Assembly: GCF_006716765.1 (NCBI RefSeq)
Contig: NZ_VFPO01000001.1
Location: 2,604,001 to 2,668,000 of the forward strand
Length of the DNA: 64,000 nt
Reading direction: 5' to 3'
DNA from: Actinomadura hallensis
GTDB lineage: Bacteria; Actinomycetota; Actinomycetes; Streptosporangiales; Streptosporangiaceae
The translations under genes and the position numbers were made by a program. This document shows, in pieces, positions 18,261 to 26,269 of the stretch; within the stretch, counting starts at the first letter, position 1; each line of letters starts with the position of its first letter. The notes under the pieces were generated by a model. The model saw nothing but the letters and a program-made list of their open reading frames with translations. It had not been told where the DNA came from and did not search any database.

Positions 18261-18383
18261 ACACCGCTTGCGACCCGGGGCCCGCCGACCTTGGCCGGGC
18301 CCTGCGCGTGAATTGCCGTTCCCGTAGGCGCGTCTGGGGGACGCTTTCCGCTCCCGTTGGGACTGGGCAGCCAGAATGACGGG

Positions 18384-20618
18384 ATGGACGTCAGGGTCGG
18401 CGTCCGCGTCGAAGGGACCGTGCAGGGCGTCGGATTCCGCCCGTTCGTGCACGGCCTCGCGACCGCGCTCGGGCTGTCCGGGCTGGTCGGCAACGACGCG
18501 GCCGGCGTGTTCATCGAGGTGGAGGGGGCGCCCGGCGCGGTCCGGCGGTTCCTGGACGACCTGCGTGCGCGTCCGCCCCGCCTGGCCGCCGTCGAAAGCG
18601 TCACCACCCGGGAACTCGCCCCGCGAGGCGGCGCCGGCTTCGCGATCGTGGGCAGCGAGGCGGCGGGGGAGCGGCGCGCCCTTGTGCCCTGGGACTCGGC
18701 CACCTGCGACGCCTGCCTGCGCGAGCTCCGCGACCCGGCCGGCCGGCGCCATGGACATCCGTTCGTCAACTGCACCGACTGCGGGCCGCGCTTCACGATC
18801 GTGACGGACGTCCCCTACGACCGTCCCAACACCACCATGGCGGAGTTCCCGATGTGCGGGCGGTGCGCCGCCGAGTACGACGACCCCGCCGACCGGCGTT
18901 TCCACGCCCAGCCGGTGTGCTGCTCCGCCTGCGGCCCGTCCGTCTCCCTCCGCCTTCCCGGGCAGTCTCCGCCGTCGCGGGCCGAGGGCGGGCCGGCCGA
19001 CCCGATCGCCGCCGCCCGGACGCTGCTCGAGGACGGCGCCGTCCTCGCCGTCAAGGGGCTGGGCGGCTACCACCTCGCCGCGCGGGCCGCGGACGACACC
19101 GCGGTCGCCGCGCTCCGCGCACGCAAGCACCGCGAGGACAAGCCGTTCGCCGTCATGGTCCCCGACATGGCCGCCGCCCGCGCGCTCTGCGACCTCGACG
19201 ACACAGAGGAGGCGCTGCTCACCGGCCCCCGGCGGCCGATCGTCCTGGCCCGCCGCCGCCCCGGCGCGCCCCTCGCCGACGCGGTCGCGCCGGGCAACCG
19301 CTCGCTCGGGCTCATGCTCCCCTACACCCCGCTGCATCACCTGCTCGTCACCGAGCCCTTGGTCATGACCAGCGGGAACGTCTCGGACGAGCCGATCGCC
19401 CACCAGGACGACGACGCCCTGGAACGCCTCGGCGGCATCGCCGACGCGTTCCTGCTCCACGACCGTCCGATCCGCACCCGGGCTGACGACTCGGTGGTCC
19501 GGGTCTTCCGTGGGCGTCCCCTGCCCCTGCGGCGCTCCCGCGGGTACGTGCCGGAGCCGGTGCCGATCCCGAAGGGACGTGCCGTCCTGGCGTGCGGCGC
19601 CGAGCTGAAGAACACCTTCTGCCTGGCGCACGACGGCCGCGCGTTCGTCTCCCACCACATCGGCGACCTGGAGAACTACGAGACGCTCCGCGCCTACGAG
19701 GAGGGCATCGCCCATTTCCGGCGCCTCTTCGGCATCGCCCCCGAACTGCTCGCCTACGACCCGCACCCCGAGTACCTGTCGACGAAGTACGCGCTCGACC
19801 AGGACCTCCCGGCCGTCGCCGTCCAGCACCACCACGCGCACATCGCGTCCTGCCTGGCCGACAACGGCGCGTCCGGCCCGGTCATCGGCGTCGCCTTCGA
19901 CGGCACCGGTTTCGGGACGGACGGCACGCTGTGGGGAGGCGAGTTCCTCATCGCCGACCTCCACGGCTTCGAACGCGCCGGCCATCTGGAACCGGTGCCG
20001 ATGCCCGGCGGCGCGTCCGCGATCCGCGAACCATGGCGAATGGCGGCCGCGTACGGCGTCCCGGACAGTCTCCCCGTTGCACGCCGTCCCGAATGGCCCA
20101 CGGTCAGCTCCATGGCCCGCCGCCGCGTCAACGCGCCTTTGACGTCCAGCATGGGCCGCCTGTTCGACGCCGTGGCCGCGGCCCTCGGCATCCGCGACCG
20201 GGTCAATTACGAGGGGCAGGCGGCCATTGAACTGGAACAACTCGCCGACCCCTCCGAACGGGCCTCCTATAAGACCTCATTCCAGGGAGAAAAGCCATTC
20301 ACGGTGGCGGGCGCCGACTTGATCAACGCCGTCGTCGCCGACATCGACGCGAACGTACCCGCCCCGGTCATCGCGGCGAGGTTCCACAACGGCGTGGCCG
20401 CCCTGATCCTGGACGCCGCATCCCGCCTCCGCGCCACCACCGGATTGGAGACGGTCGCCCTCTCCGGCGGGGTCTTCCAGAACATGTTCCTGCTGGAACG
20501 CGCCGTGTCGGGCCTGGAAGCCGCCGGTTTCGAGGTGCTGACCCACCACCGCGTCCCACCCAACGACGCCGGCATAAGCCTGGGTCAAGCGGCCGTGGCC
20601 GCGTCCCACTCCACTTGA
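18384..20618 (+). CDS. hypF: Carbamoyltransferase HypF (NiFe-hydrogenase maturation)
   Basis: The predicted 744-residue protein makes the thiocarbamate donor for the CN ligands of NiFe-hydrogenase, using carbamoyl phosphate and ATP. Domain order is standard: an acylphosphatase domain (1-90, RVEGTVQGVGFRPFV); two zinc-finger units (CDACLREL...NCTDCGPRFTI and CGRCAAEY...CCSACGP, about 110-190); a YrdC-like domain (about 205-380, VLAVKGLGGYHLAARA); and a Kae1-like C-terminal domain with the metal-binding HHHAHIASCLADN and ALSGGVFQNMFLLE. Length is normal and all key residues are present. No other hyp gene or hydrogenase subunit lies within the window, so it is locally an orphan. ATG 18384 lacks a strong ribosome-binding site but is the first start before the conserved N terminus. 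Confidence 0.95.
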   Translation: MDVRVGVRVEGTVQGVGFRPFVHGLATALGLSGLVGNDAAGVFIEVEGAPGAVRRFLDDLRARPPRLAAVESVTTRELAPRGGAGFAIVGSEAAGERRALVPWDSATCDACLRELRDPAGRRHGHPFVNCTDCGPRFTIVTDVPYDRPNTTMAEFPMCGRCAAEYDDPADRRFHAQPVCCSACGPSVSLRLPGQSPPSRAEGGPADPIAAARTLLEDGAVLAVKGLGGYHLAARAADDTAVAALRARKHREDKPFAVMVPDMAAARALCDLDDTEEALLTGPRRPIVLARRRPGAPLADAVAPGNRSLGLMLPYTPLHHLLVTEPLVMTSGNVSDEPIAHQDDDALERLGGIADAFLLHDRPIRTRADDSVVRVFRGRPLPLRRSRGYVPEPVPIPKGRAVLACGAELKNTFCLAHDGRAFVSHHIGDLENYETLRAYEEGIAHFRRLFGIAPELLAYDPHPEYLSTKYALDQDLPAVAVQHHHAHIASCLADNGASGPVIGVAFDGTGFGTDGTLWGGEFLIADLHGFERAGHLEPVPMPGGASAIREPWRMAAAYGVPDSLPVARRPEWPTVSSMARRRVNAPLTSSMGRLFDAVAAALGIRDRVNYEGQAAIELEQLADPSERASYKTSFQGEKPFTVAGADLINAVVADIDANVPAPVIAARFHNGVAALILDAASRLRATTGLETVALSGGVFQNMFLLERAVSGLEAAGFEVLTHHRVPPNDAGISLGQAAVAASHST

Positions 20619-20970
20619 TCATTCCGCTGGCGCGGGCATCGACGCGACAGGTGTCGGCTGGTCGAAAACCGATTGTCCGGGCGGGGAGCGTGTGGCATCG
20701 TCCGTTGTGCAATGGCGGAGCGGTTCGCGAGGAGGTCGGACATGGCTGTCGCGGTTCTCGGCAAGGCCCCGGCTTCGACCTCGGGATGCGCCGCTCCCTG
20801 ACACGAACCACGATCGCCGGTCGCGGCGACGGCGGGCGCGTCGGCCACGCGCGCGCCCTCTGAGGTCGAAGCAGTCCCGCACGCAGGCATCACCTGCGGC
20901 CTTGTTCATGTGAAGTTCTGCGGCCATGTGGAGTTCCGCGCTTCACGCTTCGCAACCTCAAGGAGTTCAA
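20619..20970. other. 352-base gap after hypF
   Basis: No gene of normal length is supported. The stretch contains one 19-codon ORF with a strong ribosome-binding site (20742-20801) and the promoter region of the kinase-like gene. No clear hairpin follows hypF. Confidence 0.4.
20742..20801 (+). CDS. Possible 19-residue leader peptide
   Basis: An ATG at 20742 follows GAGGAGG by six bases, a near-ideal ribosome-binding site, and reads MAVAVLGKAPASTSGCAAP before TGA. It ends 169 bases before the kinase-like gene. The strong ribosome-binding site in an otherwise empty gap is the only real evidence. It might be an attenuator-type leader, a tiny protein, or chance. Confidence 0.25.
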   Translation: MAVAVLGKAPASTSGCAAP

Positions 20971-21786
20971 GTGTCTTCGCACGCCGCCTTCGAGCCGCTG
21001 CACGGCGCCGAAGGTCAACCCACTCCCGTCCTGCGTCACGGCGATACGGTGCTCCGCCCGGCGGCGCCGTGGACGCCCACCGTCCACGCCCTGCTCGACC
21101 ACCTGGAGCAGGTCGGCTTCACCGGCAGCCCGCGCGTCGTCGGCGACGGGTACGACGATCAGGGACGTGAGGTCGTCACCTATGTCGAGGGCGAGTTCGT
21201 CCACCCGCACGCGTGGAGCGACGAAGGGGTCCACGCCGCCGGCCGGCTGCTCCGCCGGCTGCACGACGCCACGGCCTCCTTCACCCCGCCGGACGGTGCC
21301 GTGTGGCAGCGGTGGCCGTTCCACAGCGACGCCCCCGACGCGATCATCAGTCACCGGGACGCGGGTCCCTGGCACACGGTCGCACGCGGCGGGATGCCGG
21401 TCGCCTACATCGACTGGACCACGGCCGGGCCGACCGACCGTCTCGACGAGGTCGCGGGCGCGGCCTGGTGGAACGCCCAGCTGCACGACGACGACATCGC
21501 CGAACGGCACGGCCTGCCCGACGCGGAGTCCCGCGCCGGGCAGCTCCGGCTCTTCCTGGACGGCTACGGCCTGTCCGGCGAGGACCGGCGCGGGTTCGTC
21601 ACCCGGATGATCGAGTACGCGGTTCGCGACTGCGCGGCCGTCGCGATCGAGGAGCGGATCACTCCGGAATCCGGCGACACGGCCCCCGGCCCGGGGCACG
21701 CGGTATGGGCGCTGGCCTGGCGGGCGCGATCGGCGGCATGGATGCTGCGCCACCGCCCGATCCTCGAACGCGCCGTCACCGGCTGA
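20971..21786 (+). CDS. Aminoglycoside phosphotransferase-like kinase (APH fold)
   Basis: The predicted 271-residue protein has the layout of APH/choline-kinase family enzymes. An N-lobe contains VGDGYDDQGREVVTYVEGEF, with the hinge-like TYVEGEF. A catalytic loop ISHRDAGPWHTV is followed by AYIDWTTAGPTDRLDEVA, where IDW supplies the metal-binding Asp. The catalytic Asp is kept (His-Arg-Asp), but the usual His-Gly-Asp is changed to His-Arg-Asp, and the Asn that normally follows (as in PWN or PYN) is His. GTG at 20971 is preferred because AAGGAG sits just upstream; an ATG at 20926 has none. Substrate is unknown, and the altered loop makes antibiotic phosphorylation uncertain. A strong hairpin follows the stop. 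Confidence 0.82.
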   Translation: MSSHAAFEPLHGAEGQPTPVLRHGDTVLRPAAPWTPTVHALLDHLEQVGFTGSPRVVGDGYDDQGREVVTYVEGEFVHPHAWSDEGVHAAGRLLRRLHDATASFTPPDGAVWQRWPFHSDAPDAIISHRDAGPWHTVARGGMPVAYIDWTTAGPTDRLDEVAGAAWWNAQLHDDDIAERHGLPDAESRAGQLRLFLDGYGLSGEDRRGFVTRMIEYAVRDCAAVAIEERITPESGDTAPGPGHAVWALAWRARSAAWMLRHRPILERAVTG

Positions 21787-21802
21787 CCGGCCGTCATCAC
21801 CC

Positions 21803-21830
21803 GAGGGGACGCCGCCGGCGGCGTCCCCTC
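21803..21830 (+). terminator. 28-base perfect palindrome after the kinase-like gene
   Basis: Bases 21803-21816 pair perfectly with 21817-21830, starting 17 bases after the stop codon. The stem is very GC-rich and no T-run follows. Position and strength fit an intrinsic terminator. Confidence 0.65.
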
Positions 21831-22057
21831 ACCTTCGAGCAGGTGCCTCGCGCCGGCTGCCGGGGCGGTGCCGCGGAGTGCGCGGCCGGGACGCCGGGCT
21901 CGATCAGCTCGGTCCTTCGCCGGTCCGCCACCCGGTGGCCGGGTGACGCGGTGACCGCCACGGCCCAGCCGTAGTGGTGGGCCATCCCCACGTGCATGGT
22001 CGTGATTACGCGCGCCGGGTGACCGGCGGGCGGCCGGTCCCCGGGCGCTGACGGGCG

Positions 22058-22091
22058 CGGTCCCTCCCCGCATGCGCCGGCGGAGGGACCG
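22058..22091 (-). terminator. Hairpin downstream of the DUF2637 gene
   Basis: A perfect 10-bp stem (22058-22067 with 22082-22091) encloses a 14-base loop, 33 bases beyond the DUF2637 stop codon on the minus strand. Confidence 0.55.
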
Positions 22092-22123
22092 TGTTCGTAC
22101 GTGCGGCGGGTGCGTGGCGCGGG

Positions 22124-23398
22124 TCAGACGCGCCAGGAGCGGACGAGTTCGTCCAGCACGGCCTGGTCGTAGACGATGCCCTGCGACCGCAGCTCCTCGG
22201 CGACGAGCCGGCCGTCGCCGCCGTGCTTGGCGAGCAGCCGGTACACGGCGTACGGGAACCAGTGGTTGTCGCTGATCCGCTGGATCTCGGCCTCGTCGCA
22301 GGTGTAGCCCGCCGCCTTGACGTCGGCGAGCGTCGCGAGCACGTCGCCGTGGCGGCGTTCGAGAGCGTCGATGACGAAGTTGCGCAGCCCTTCCGGGTCG
22401 GGCGCGGGCTCGGGCTCCGGAGCGGGCGCCGCCGGCTCGGCGGCCGCGCCGTAGCCGCTGCGGCCGTTGAGGCCGCCGCGTGCGGCGGCGCTGACGACGG
22501 CCAGCTCGGGCTCCGGGGCGGGCTCCGGCGCCGGTGCGGGCGCGGGCGCGGGGGACTCGGCGTGAGCGGGCTGCCCGGCGGACGGCGCTGCGGCGGAGGG
22601 CTGGGCGGGTGCCGCCGGCGGGGCGGGGGCGGGCTCGGCCTGCCCGGTGGTGGCGGCTCCGGTGGTGGCGGCTCCGGTGGTGGCGGCTCCGGTGGTGGCG
22701 GCTCCGGTGGTCGCGGCTCCGGTGGCCGGGGGCTCCGCGGTGGCGGTGGCGGTCTGCGCCTTGCCCGTGTCGGCGTCGGCGGTGTCCGCGGTGCCGGACT
22801 CGATGGCCTTGCCGGAGTGGCCGGGGACCTGGATCTGCGGGAACGGGCCGGTGTTACGGAAGGGCATCAGGGTGATCTGGTTCAGCGTGACGGGACCCGC
22901 GAGGGCGCGCGTCTGCGGCTCCGGAGCCTTGGGCGCTTCCTGGGGCTCGGACTGCTGCGACACGTACCGGTGCAGGGTCCGCAGGAGGACGAAAAGGCCG
23001 AGCATCGACACGATCGGGGGAACGGCGGCCGTCGCCTGGTAGGAGAACGACTTGTTGCCGACGTGGCCGACGTTGAAGATCAGGCTGGCCGTCCAGCCGG
23101 CGAGCGCGATGGTCAGCGGCAGGCAGAAGTCCAGCCAGCTCATCAGGGCGCGGCGGTGCAGCACGAAGGCGTCTATGGCCAGCAGGAACAGCCCGAGTTC
23201 CCCGACGATGATGAACAGGTCGACCAGCAGCGGGAACGACTCGGCCTTCCAGCCCGTGAGCCCGTGCTCCAGCGCCCAGTGGTAGAGGCCGGCGTAGGAC
23301 TGGGCGAAACCACCGGCGGTGGCGGTCACGACCGCCGTCGCCATGAATGCGATGGCCCCCCACCGTGTGATGACCTGTGCCCGGTTGGCAGCGCTCAT
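22124..23398 (-). CDS. DUF2637 membrane protein with low-complexity linker
   Basis: The predicted 424-residue protein begins with a DUF2637 domain (residues about 1-150) of four membrane helices (for example WGAIAFMATAVVTATAGGFA and FPLLVDLFIIVGELGLFLLA). DUF2637 is typical of actinobacteria and often found on mobile or plasmid-derived DNA, although nothing else here looks like an integrated plasmid. A long disordered middle rich in Ala, Pro, Thr and Glu follows, including five ATTGA-type pentapeptide repeats encoded by a 15-base tandem repeat. The last 80 residues form a compact, charged module (GLRNFVIDALERRHGDVLAT onward) of unknown function that may bind nucleic acid. ATG 23398 has GGAG upstream. 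The gene is followed by a hairpin. Confidence 0.85.
   Translation of the reverse strand: MSAANRAQVITRWGAIAFMATAVVTATAGGFAQSYAGLYHWALEHGLTGWKAESFPLLVDLFIIVGELGLFLLAIDAFVLHRRALMSWLDFCLPLTIALAGWTASLIFNVGHVGNKSFSYQATAAVPPIVSMLGLFVLLRTLHRYVSQQSEPQEAPKAPEPQTRALAGPVTLNQITLMPFRNTGPFPQIQVPGHSGKAIESGTADTADADTGKAQTATATAEPPATGAATTGAATTGAATTGAATTGAATTGQAEPAPAPPAAPAQPSAAAPSAGQPAHAESPAPAPAPAPEPAPEPELAVVSAAARGGLNGRSGYGAAAEPAAPAPEPEPAPDPEGLRNFVIDALERRHGDVLATLADVKAAGYTCDEAEIQRISDNHWFPYAVYRLLAKHGGDGRLVAEELRSQGIVYDQAVLDELVRSWRV
22646..22720. repeat. Five tandem 15-bp repeats inside the DUF2637 gene
   Basis: Five copies of GGTGGTGGCGGCTCC follow each other exactly (22646, 22661, 22676, 22691, 22706); the last has one change. 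On the coding strand each adds an in-frame Gly-Ala-Ala-Thr-Thr pentapeptide. Such arrays change copy number by slippage, so length may vary between strains. Confidence 0.95.
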
Positions 23399-23718
23399 GG
23401 GGAGTGTGCTCCAGATTTCCTTACCAACGGAAAGTTATCGTTGGGAGACTATCCATTCCTTTGCCGTGTCGCGTGGGATTTGCATCACGTCTCGGTCCCG
23501 TTTCCAGAGAGTGCGAAAGAGGATATGTCGCCTATAAACGGTGGCAAATAGTCCCAAACGGCACTTATCGGACTTCTGTCCCCTCGGCTTCGCGGGTCCC
23601 GTCCCTGGTGGAGCCCCTCGCCCGTCGCCCGGTGCGCCCGCCGTGCCCCGGATCCGAGGGGTCGCGAGCTGGATCCTGGGAAGGACGGGAGAAAGAAGAC
23701 AAAGAGGGAGAGATCGCC
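23399..23718. promoter_or_regulatory. 320-base AT-richer leader region between DUF2637 and the esterase operon
   Basis: The stretch is visibly lower in GC than the neighbours (for example AAAGTTATCGTTGGGAG and CCTATAAACGGTGGCAAATAG) and must hold the divergent promoters of the DUF2637 gene and the leader-ORF/esterase operon. CCTATAAAC at about 23531 resembles a -10 element. No gene of usual length is supported. Confidence 0.5.
23424..23444. promoter_or_regulatory. Inverted repeat near the DUF2637 start
   Basis: CCAACG and CGTTGG arms (23424-23429 and 23439-23444) flank a 9-base spacer, about 30 bases upstream of the DUF2637 ATG. It could be an operator or a leader hairpin; the evidence is symmetry and position only. 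Confidence 0.35.
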
Positions 23719-23829
23719 ATGCTGCTCCCAGAAAGTAATGAATACGGCATCAAAGGTTCAAGGGCGTACAAGCAGCCAGAAAGCGCAGAAATCGTGGAGT
23801 CGATGGGTGAGCGGAGGGGATCGCATTGA
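23719..23829 (+). CDS. 36-residue leader ORF coupled to the erythromycin-esterase-like gene
   Basis: ATG 23719 follows a purine-rich ribosome-binding site (GAGGGAGAG). The frame reads MLLPESNEYGIKGSRAYK, continues QPESAEIVESMGERRGSH, and ends in a TGA that overlaps the TTG start of the esterase gene (TTGA). Codon use is strikingly unlike the surrounding genes: AAT, GAA, AAA, TCA, AGA-like and other A-rich codons are frequent in a genome where third positions are nearly always G or C. The tight coupling suggests a regulatory leader peptide, or a small protein made in fixed ratio with the enzyme. No known macrolide-stalling motif is obvious, and no RiPP maturation gene is near, so a precursor-peptide role is only a guess. 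Confidence 0.5.
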   Translation: MLLPESNEYGIKGSRAYKQPESAEIVESMGERRGSH

Positions 23830-25202
23830 GGCCGGGACCGAGCCCCCGGACCGGCCCGGGCGCCGCGGCCGGCGGTAACACGGCCGACGACGTGCTCGGG
23901 GCGGCGCTGCCGATGGAGGTCGAGGAGGATCTCGACCCCCTCCTGGACGAGATCGGGGACGCCCGCTGCGTGCTGATCGGCGAGGCGAGCCACGGCACGC
24001 ACGAGTATTACGCGTGGCGGGCGGCGCTGACGAGGCGGCTGATCGCCGAGCGCGGCTTCTCGTTCGTCGCGGTCGAGGGCGACTGGCCGGACTGCCGCCG
24101 GGTCGGGCGCAGCGTGACGCTGGCGCCGGATTCGCCCCCGGACCCGCGGGACGTCCTCGACTCCTACGGGCGGTGGCCGACGTGGATGTGGGCGAACGAG
24201 GAGACGGTCCGGTTCAGCCGGTGGATGCGCGACCACAACGCCGGTCTCCCGCCGGACGAGCGCGCCGGGTTCTACGGGCTGGACGTCTACAGCCTGTGGG
24301 AGTCGCTGCGCGCCGTCGTCGACCATGTGGCGGAGCACCGTCCCGAACACCTGCGGGCGGCTCTGCGCGCCTACAGGTGCTTCGAGCCCCACGCGGGGGA
24401 CCCGCGCGCCTACGGCTGGAACACCGCCCTGGTCCCGGACGGGTGCCACGACGAGATCCTCGCGCTGCTGACGCGGCTGCGCCGGCCGGTGACGCACGGC
24501 GACACCCGCGATCCCGTCGAGGAGTTCGACGCGCGGCAGAACGCCGAGGTCACCGCGGGAGCCGAGCGGTACTACCGCGCGATGCTCGACGGCGGCCCGG
24601 AGTCGTGGAACATCCGGGAGGTCCACATGGCCGACACCCTCGGCCGGCTCCTGGAGTTCCACGGAGGCGGCACGGGGATGGGCGAGACCAGCGGCCTCGC
24701 CATGGGCAAGGGCGTCGTGTGGGCGCACAACACCCATGTCGGCGACGCCCGCGGCACCGACATGACCGACGCCGGGATGGTCAGCCTCGGCCAGCTCGCC
24801 AGGGAGCGGCACGGCCGGGACGAGGTCGCGCTGGTCGGGTTCGCCGGCGGCCACGGCGAGGTGGTCGCGGCCCCGCGCTGGGGCGCGCCGATGGAGGTCA
24901 TGCAGGTCCCGCCGCCCGTGCCGGGGTCGCTGGAGGAGGTGCTGGGGGAGTCGGAGCTGCACCGGGGGATGTTCGTCGTGCCGCCCGAGCAGGACAAGCC
25001 GCCCTTCCTCACCGGCACGCTCGGGCACCGCGCGATCGGCGTCGTCTACGACGCGGACCGCGACGCGCGCCAGTACGTCCCGACCAGGCTCGCCGAGAGG
25101 TACGACGCCCTGTGCTGGTTCCGGACCACCTCGGCGCTGGAACCGCTGCACCTCGAGGCGGCGCCCACCGGCGAGCTGGAGGCCCTCCCGACCGGGGTCT
25201 GA
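23826..25202 (+). CDS. Erythromycin esterase family protein
   Basis: The predicted 458-residue protein shows the Ere-type motifs in order: VLIGEASHGTHEYYAWRA with the catalytic-site His and Glu, FVAVEGDWPDC, then NIREVHMADTLGRLLEFHG and VVWAHNTHVGDARGTDM. True Ere enzymes hydrolyse the lactone ring of macrolides by a His/Glu mechanism; most actinomycete members of this broad family have no proven substrate, so resistance should not be assumed. The TTG start at 23826 is chosen because GGAGGGG lies seven bases upstream and it overlaps the stop of the 36-codon leader. Length is within the family range of about 400-460. A hairpin follows, then the DUF427 gene on the same strand. Confidence 0.85.
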   Translation: MRPGPSPRTGPGAAAGGNTADDVLGAALPMEVEEDLDPLLDEIGDARCVLIGEASHGTHEYYAWRAALTRRLIAERGFSFVAVEGDWPDCRRVGRSVTLAPDSPPDPRDVLDSYGRWPTWMWANEETVRFSRWMRDHNAGLPPDERAGFYGLDVYSLWESLRAVVDHVAEHRPEHLRAALRAYRCFEPHAGDPRAYGWNTALVPDGCHDEILALLTRLRRPVTHGDTRDPVEEFDARQNAEVTAGAERYYRAMLDGGPESWNIREVHMADTLGRLLEFHGGGTGMGETSGLAMGKGVVWAHNTHVGDARGTDMTDAGMVSLGQLARERHGRDEVALVGFAGGHGEVVAAPRWGAPMEVMQVPPPVPGSLEEVLGESELHRGMFVVPPEQDKPPFLTGTLGHRAIGVVYDADRDARQYVPTRLAERYDALCWFRTTSALEPLHLEAAPTGELEALPTGV

Positions 25203-25251
25203 GCGGCGGGCCCGCCCACGGGACCGGCGCGGAAACTCGACGGGCAGACCG

Positions 25252-25279
25252 GCGCGGGCCGGCACGGCGCGGCCCGCGC
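25252..25279 (+). terminator. Hairpin after the esterase gene
   Basis: A perfect 10-bp stem (25252-25261 with 25270-25279) with an 8-base loop lies 50 bases after the esterase stop, before the DUF427 gene. Confidence 0.5.
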
Positions 25280-25380
25280 TCGGTGCCCCATGCTTGCGCG
25301 CGGCGGGTTCGAGCGTCCGGGCGTATGGGGAGGGTCCGGTGAGACCATCAGGGGACCAGCGGACAGGCTAGGAGACGGGC

Positions 25381-26157
25381 ATGTCACTCACCATGCGGCC
25401 GGGGCCGCTCTCGGGTTCGCCCGGGGACGCGGTCAACTACACCATCCAGGGTCCGGAGCACCTGCTGTTCATGCACGACTTCCCGCGGCGGGTCCGCGCG
25501 GTGTTCGCCGGTGAGACCGTCCTGGACACCGACCGCGGGAGGCTCCTCCACGAGACGGGGCTGCTGCCCGTCCTGTACGTCCCGGAGGAGGACGTGCGGA
25601 CCGACCTCCTGGAGAGGACCGACCGCACCACGCACTGCCCGTTCAAGGGCGACGCCGCGTACTGGACGCTCCGGGCCGGCGACCGGGAGTCGGAGAACGC
25701 GGTCTGGGCGTACCCGGAGCCGAAGGCCGAGTCGGCGTGGCTGCGCGGGCTCATGGCCTTCTACTGGAACCGCGTGGACGCCTGGTTCGACGAGGACGAG
25801 GAGGTCCGCGGGCATCTCCGCGACCCGTACCACCGCGTCGACGCCCGCGAATCGTCCCGCCATGTCCGGGTGCTGCTGAAGGGGGAGGTCGTCGCCGAGA
25901 CCGATCGGCCGAAGGTGCTGTCGGAGACGGGCCTGCCCAACCGCTTCTACATCCCGGCCGAGGACGTCCGCCGCGACCTACTGACCAGGAGCGAGAAGCG
26001 CACGGTCTGCCCGTACAAGGGCGAGGCGACGTACTGGTCGCTGGACGGCGCGGAGGACGCCGCCTGGTCCTACGAGGAGCCCCTCGAGAACGCCCTCAAG
26101 GTCCGCGGCCACCTGTGCTTCCTCCACGACGCCATCACGGTCGAGACGGGACGCTAG
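25381..26157 (+). CDS. Tandem DUF427 protein
   Basis: The predicted 258-residue protein contains two DUF427 domains (residues about 32-120 and 158-250). Each has the pattern of RVRAVFAGETVLDTDRGRLL, LPVLYVPEEDVRTDLL and a CPFKGDAAYWTL or CPYKGEATYWSL motif. DUF427 proteins are small beta-barrels common in actinobacteria and fungi, with no established biochemical role. The paired Cys-Pro-x-Lys-Gly motifs are the family's best conserved points and are intact in both copies. TAGGAG upstream supports ATG 25381. It is separated from the esterase gene by a hairpin and so probably has its own promoter. Confidence 0.88.
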   Translation: MSLTMRPGPLSGSPGDAVNYTIQGPEHLLFMHDFPRRVRAVFAGETVLDTDRGRLLHETGLLPVLYVPEEDVRTDLLERTDRTTHCPFKGDAAYWTLRAGDRESENAVWAYPEPKAESAWLRGLMAFYWNRVDAWFDEDEEVRGHLRDPYHRVDARESSRHVRVLLKGEVVAETDRPKVLSETGLPNRFYIPAEDVRRDLLTRSEKRTVCPYKGEATYWSLDGAEDAAWSYEEPLENALKVRGHLCFLHDAITVETGR

Positions 26158-26269
26158 GGCGGCCGCGGCCGACGCGCCGTCCGTCACGGCACCGACCGAC
26201 GGGGCGGGCGGCACGGGGCCGCGGGGAAATGTCTCGCGGCGGGGCGGGCGACTGCCGCATTATTTCTCC

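Larger units (their letters stand above)
21787..22123. other. 337-base gap between kinase-like and DUF2637 genes
   Basis: The gap holds two strong hairpins, one at each end, as expected between two convergent genes. No reading frame between them looks coding. Confidence 0.5.

Noticed and set aside
22646-22720. CRISPR-like array
   Set aside because: The units are contiguous 15-bp coding repeats without spacers.
23826-25202. Claim of true macrolide resistance
   Set aside because: The family is broad and most members have no proven macrolide substrate; sequence alone does not show activity.
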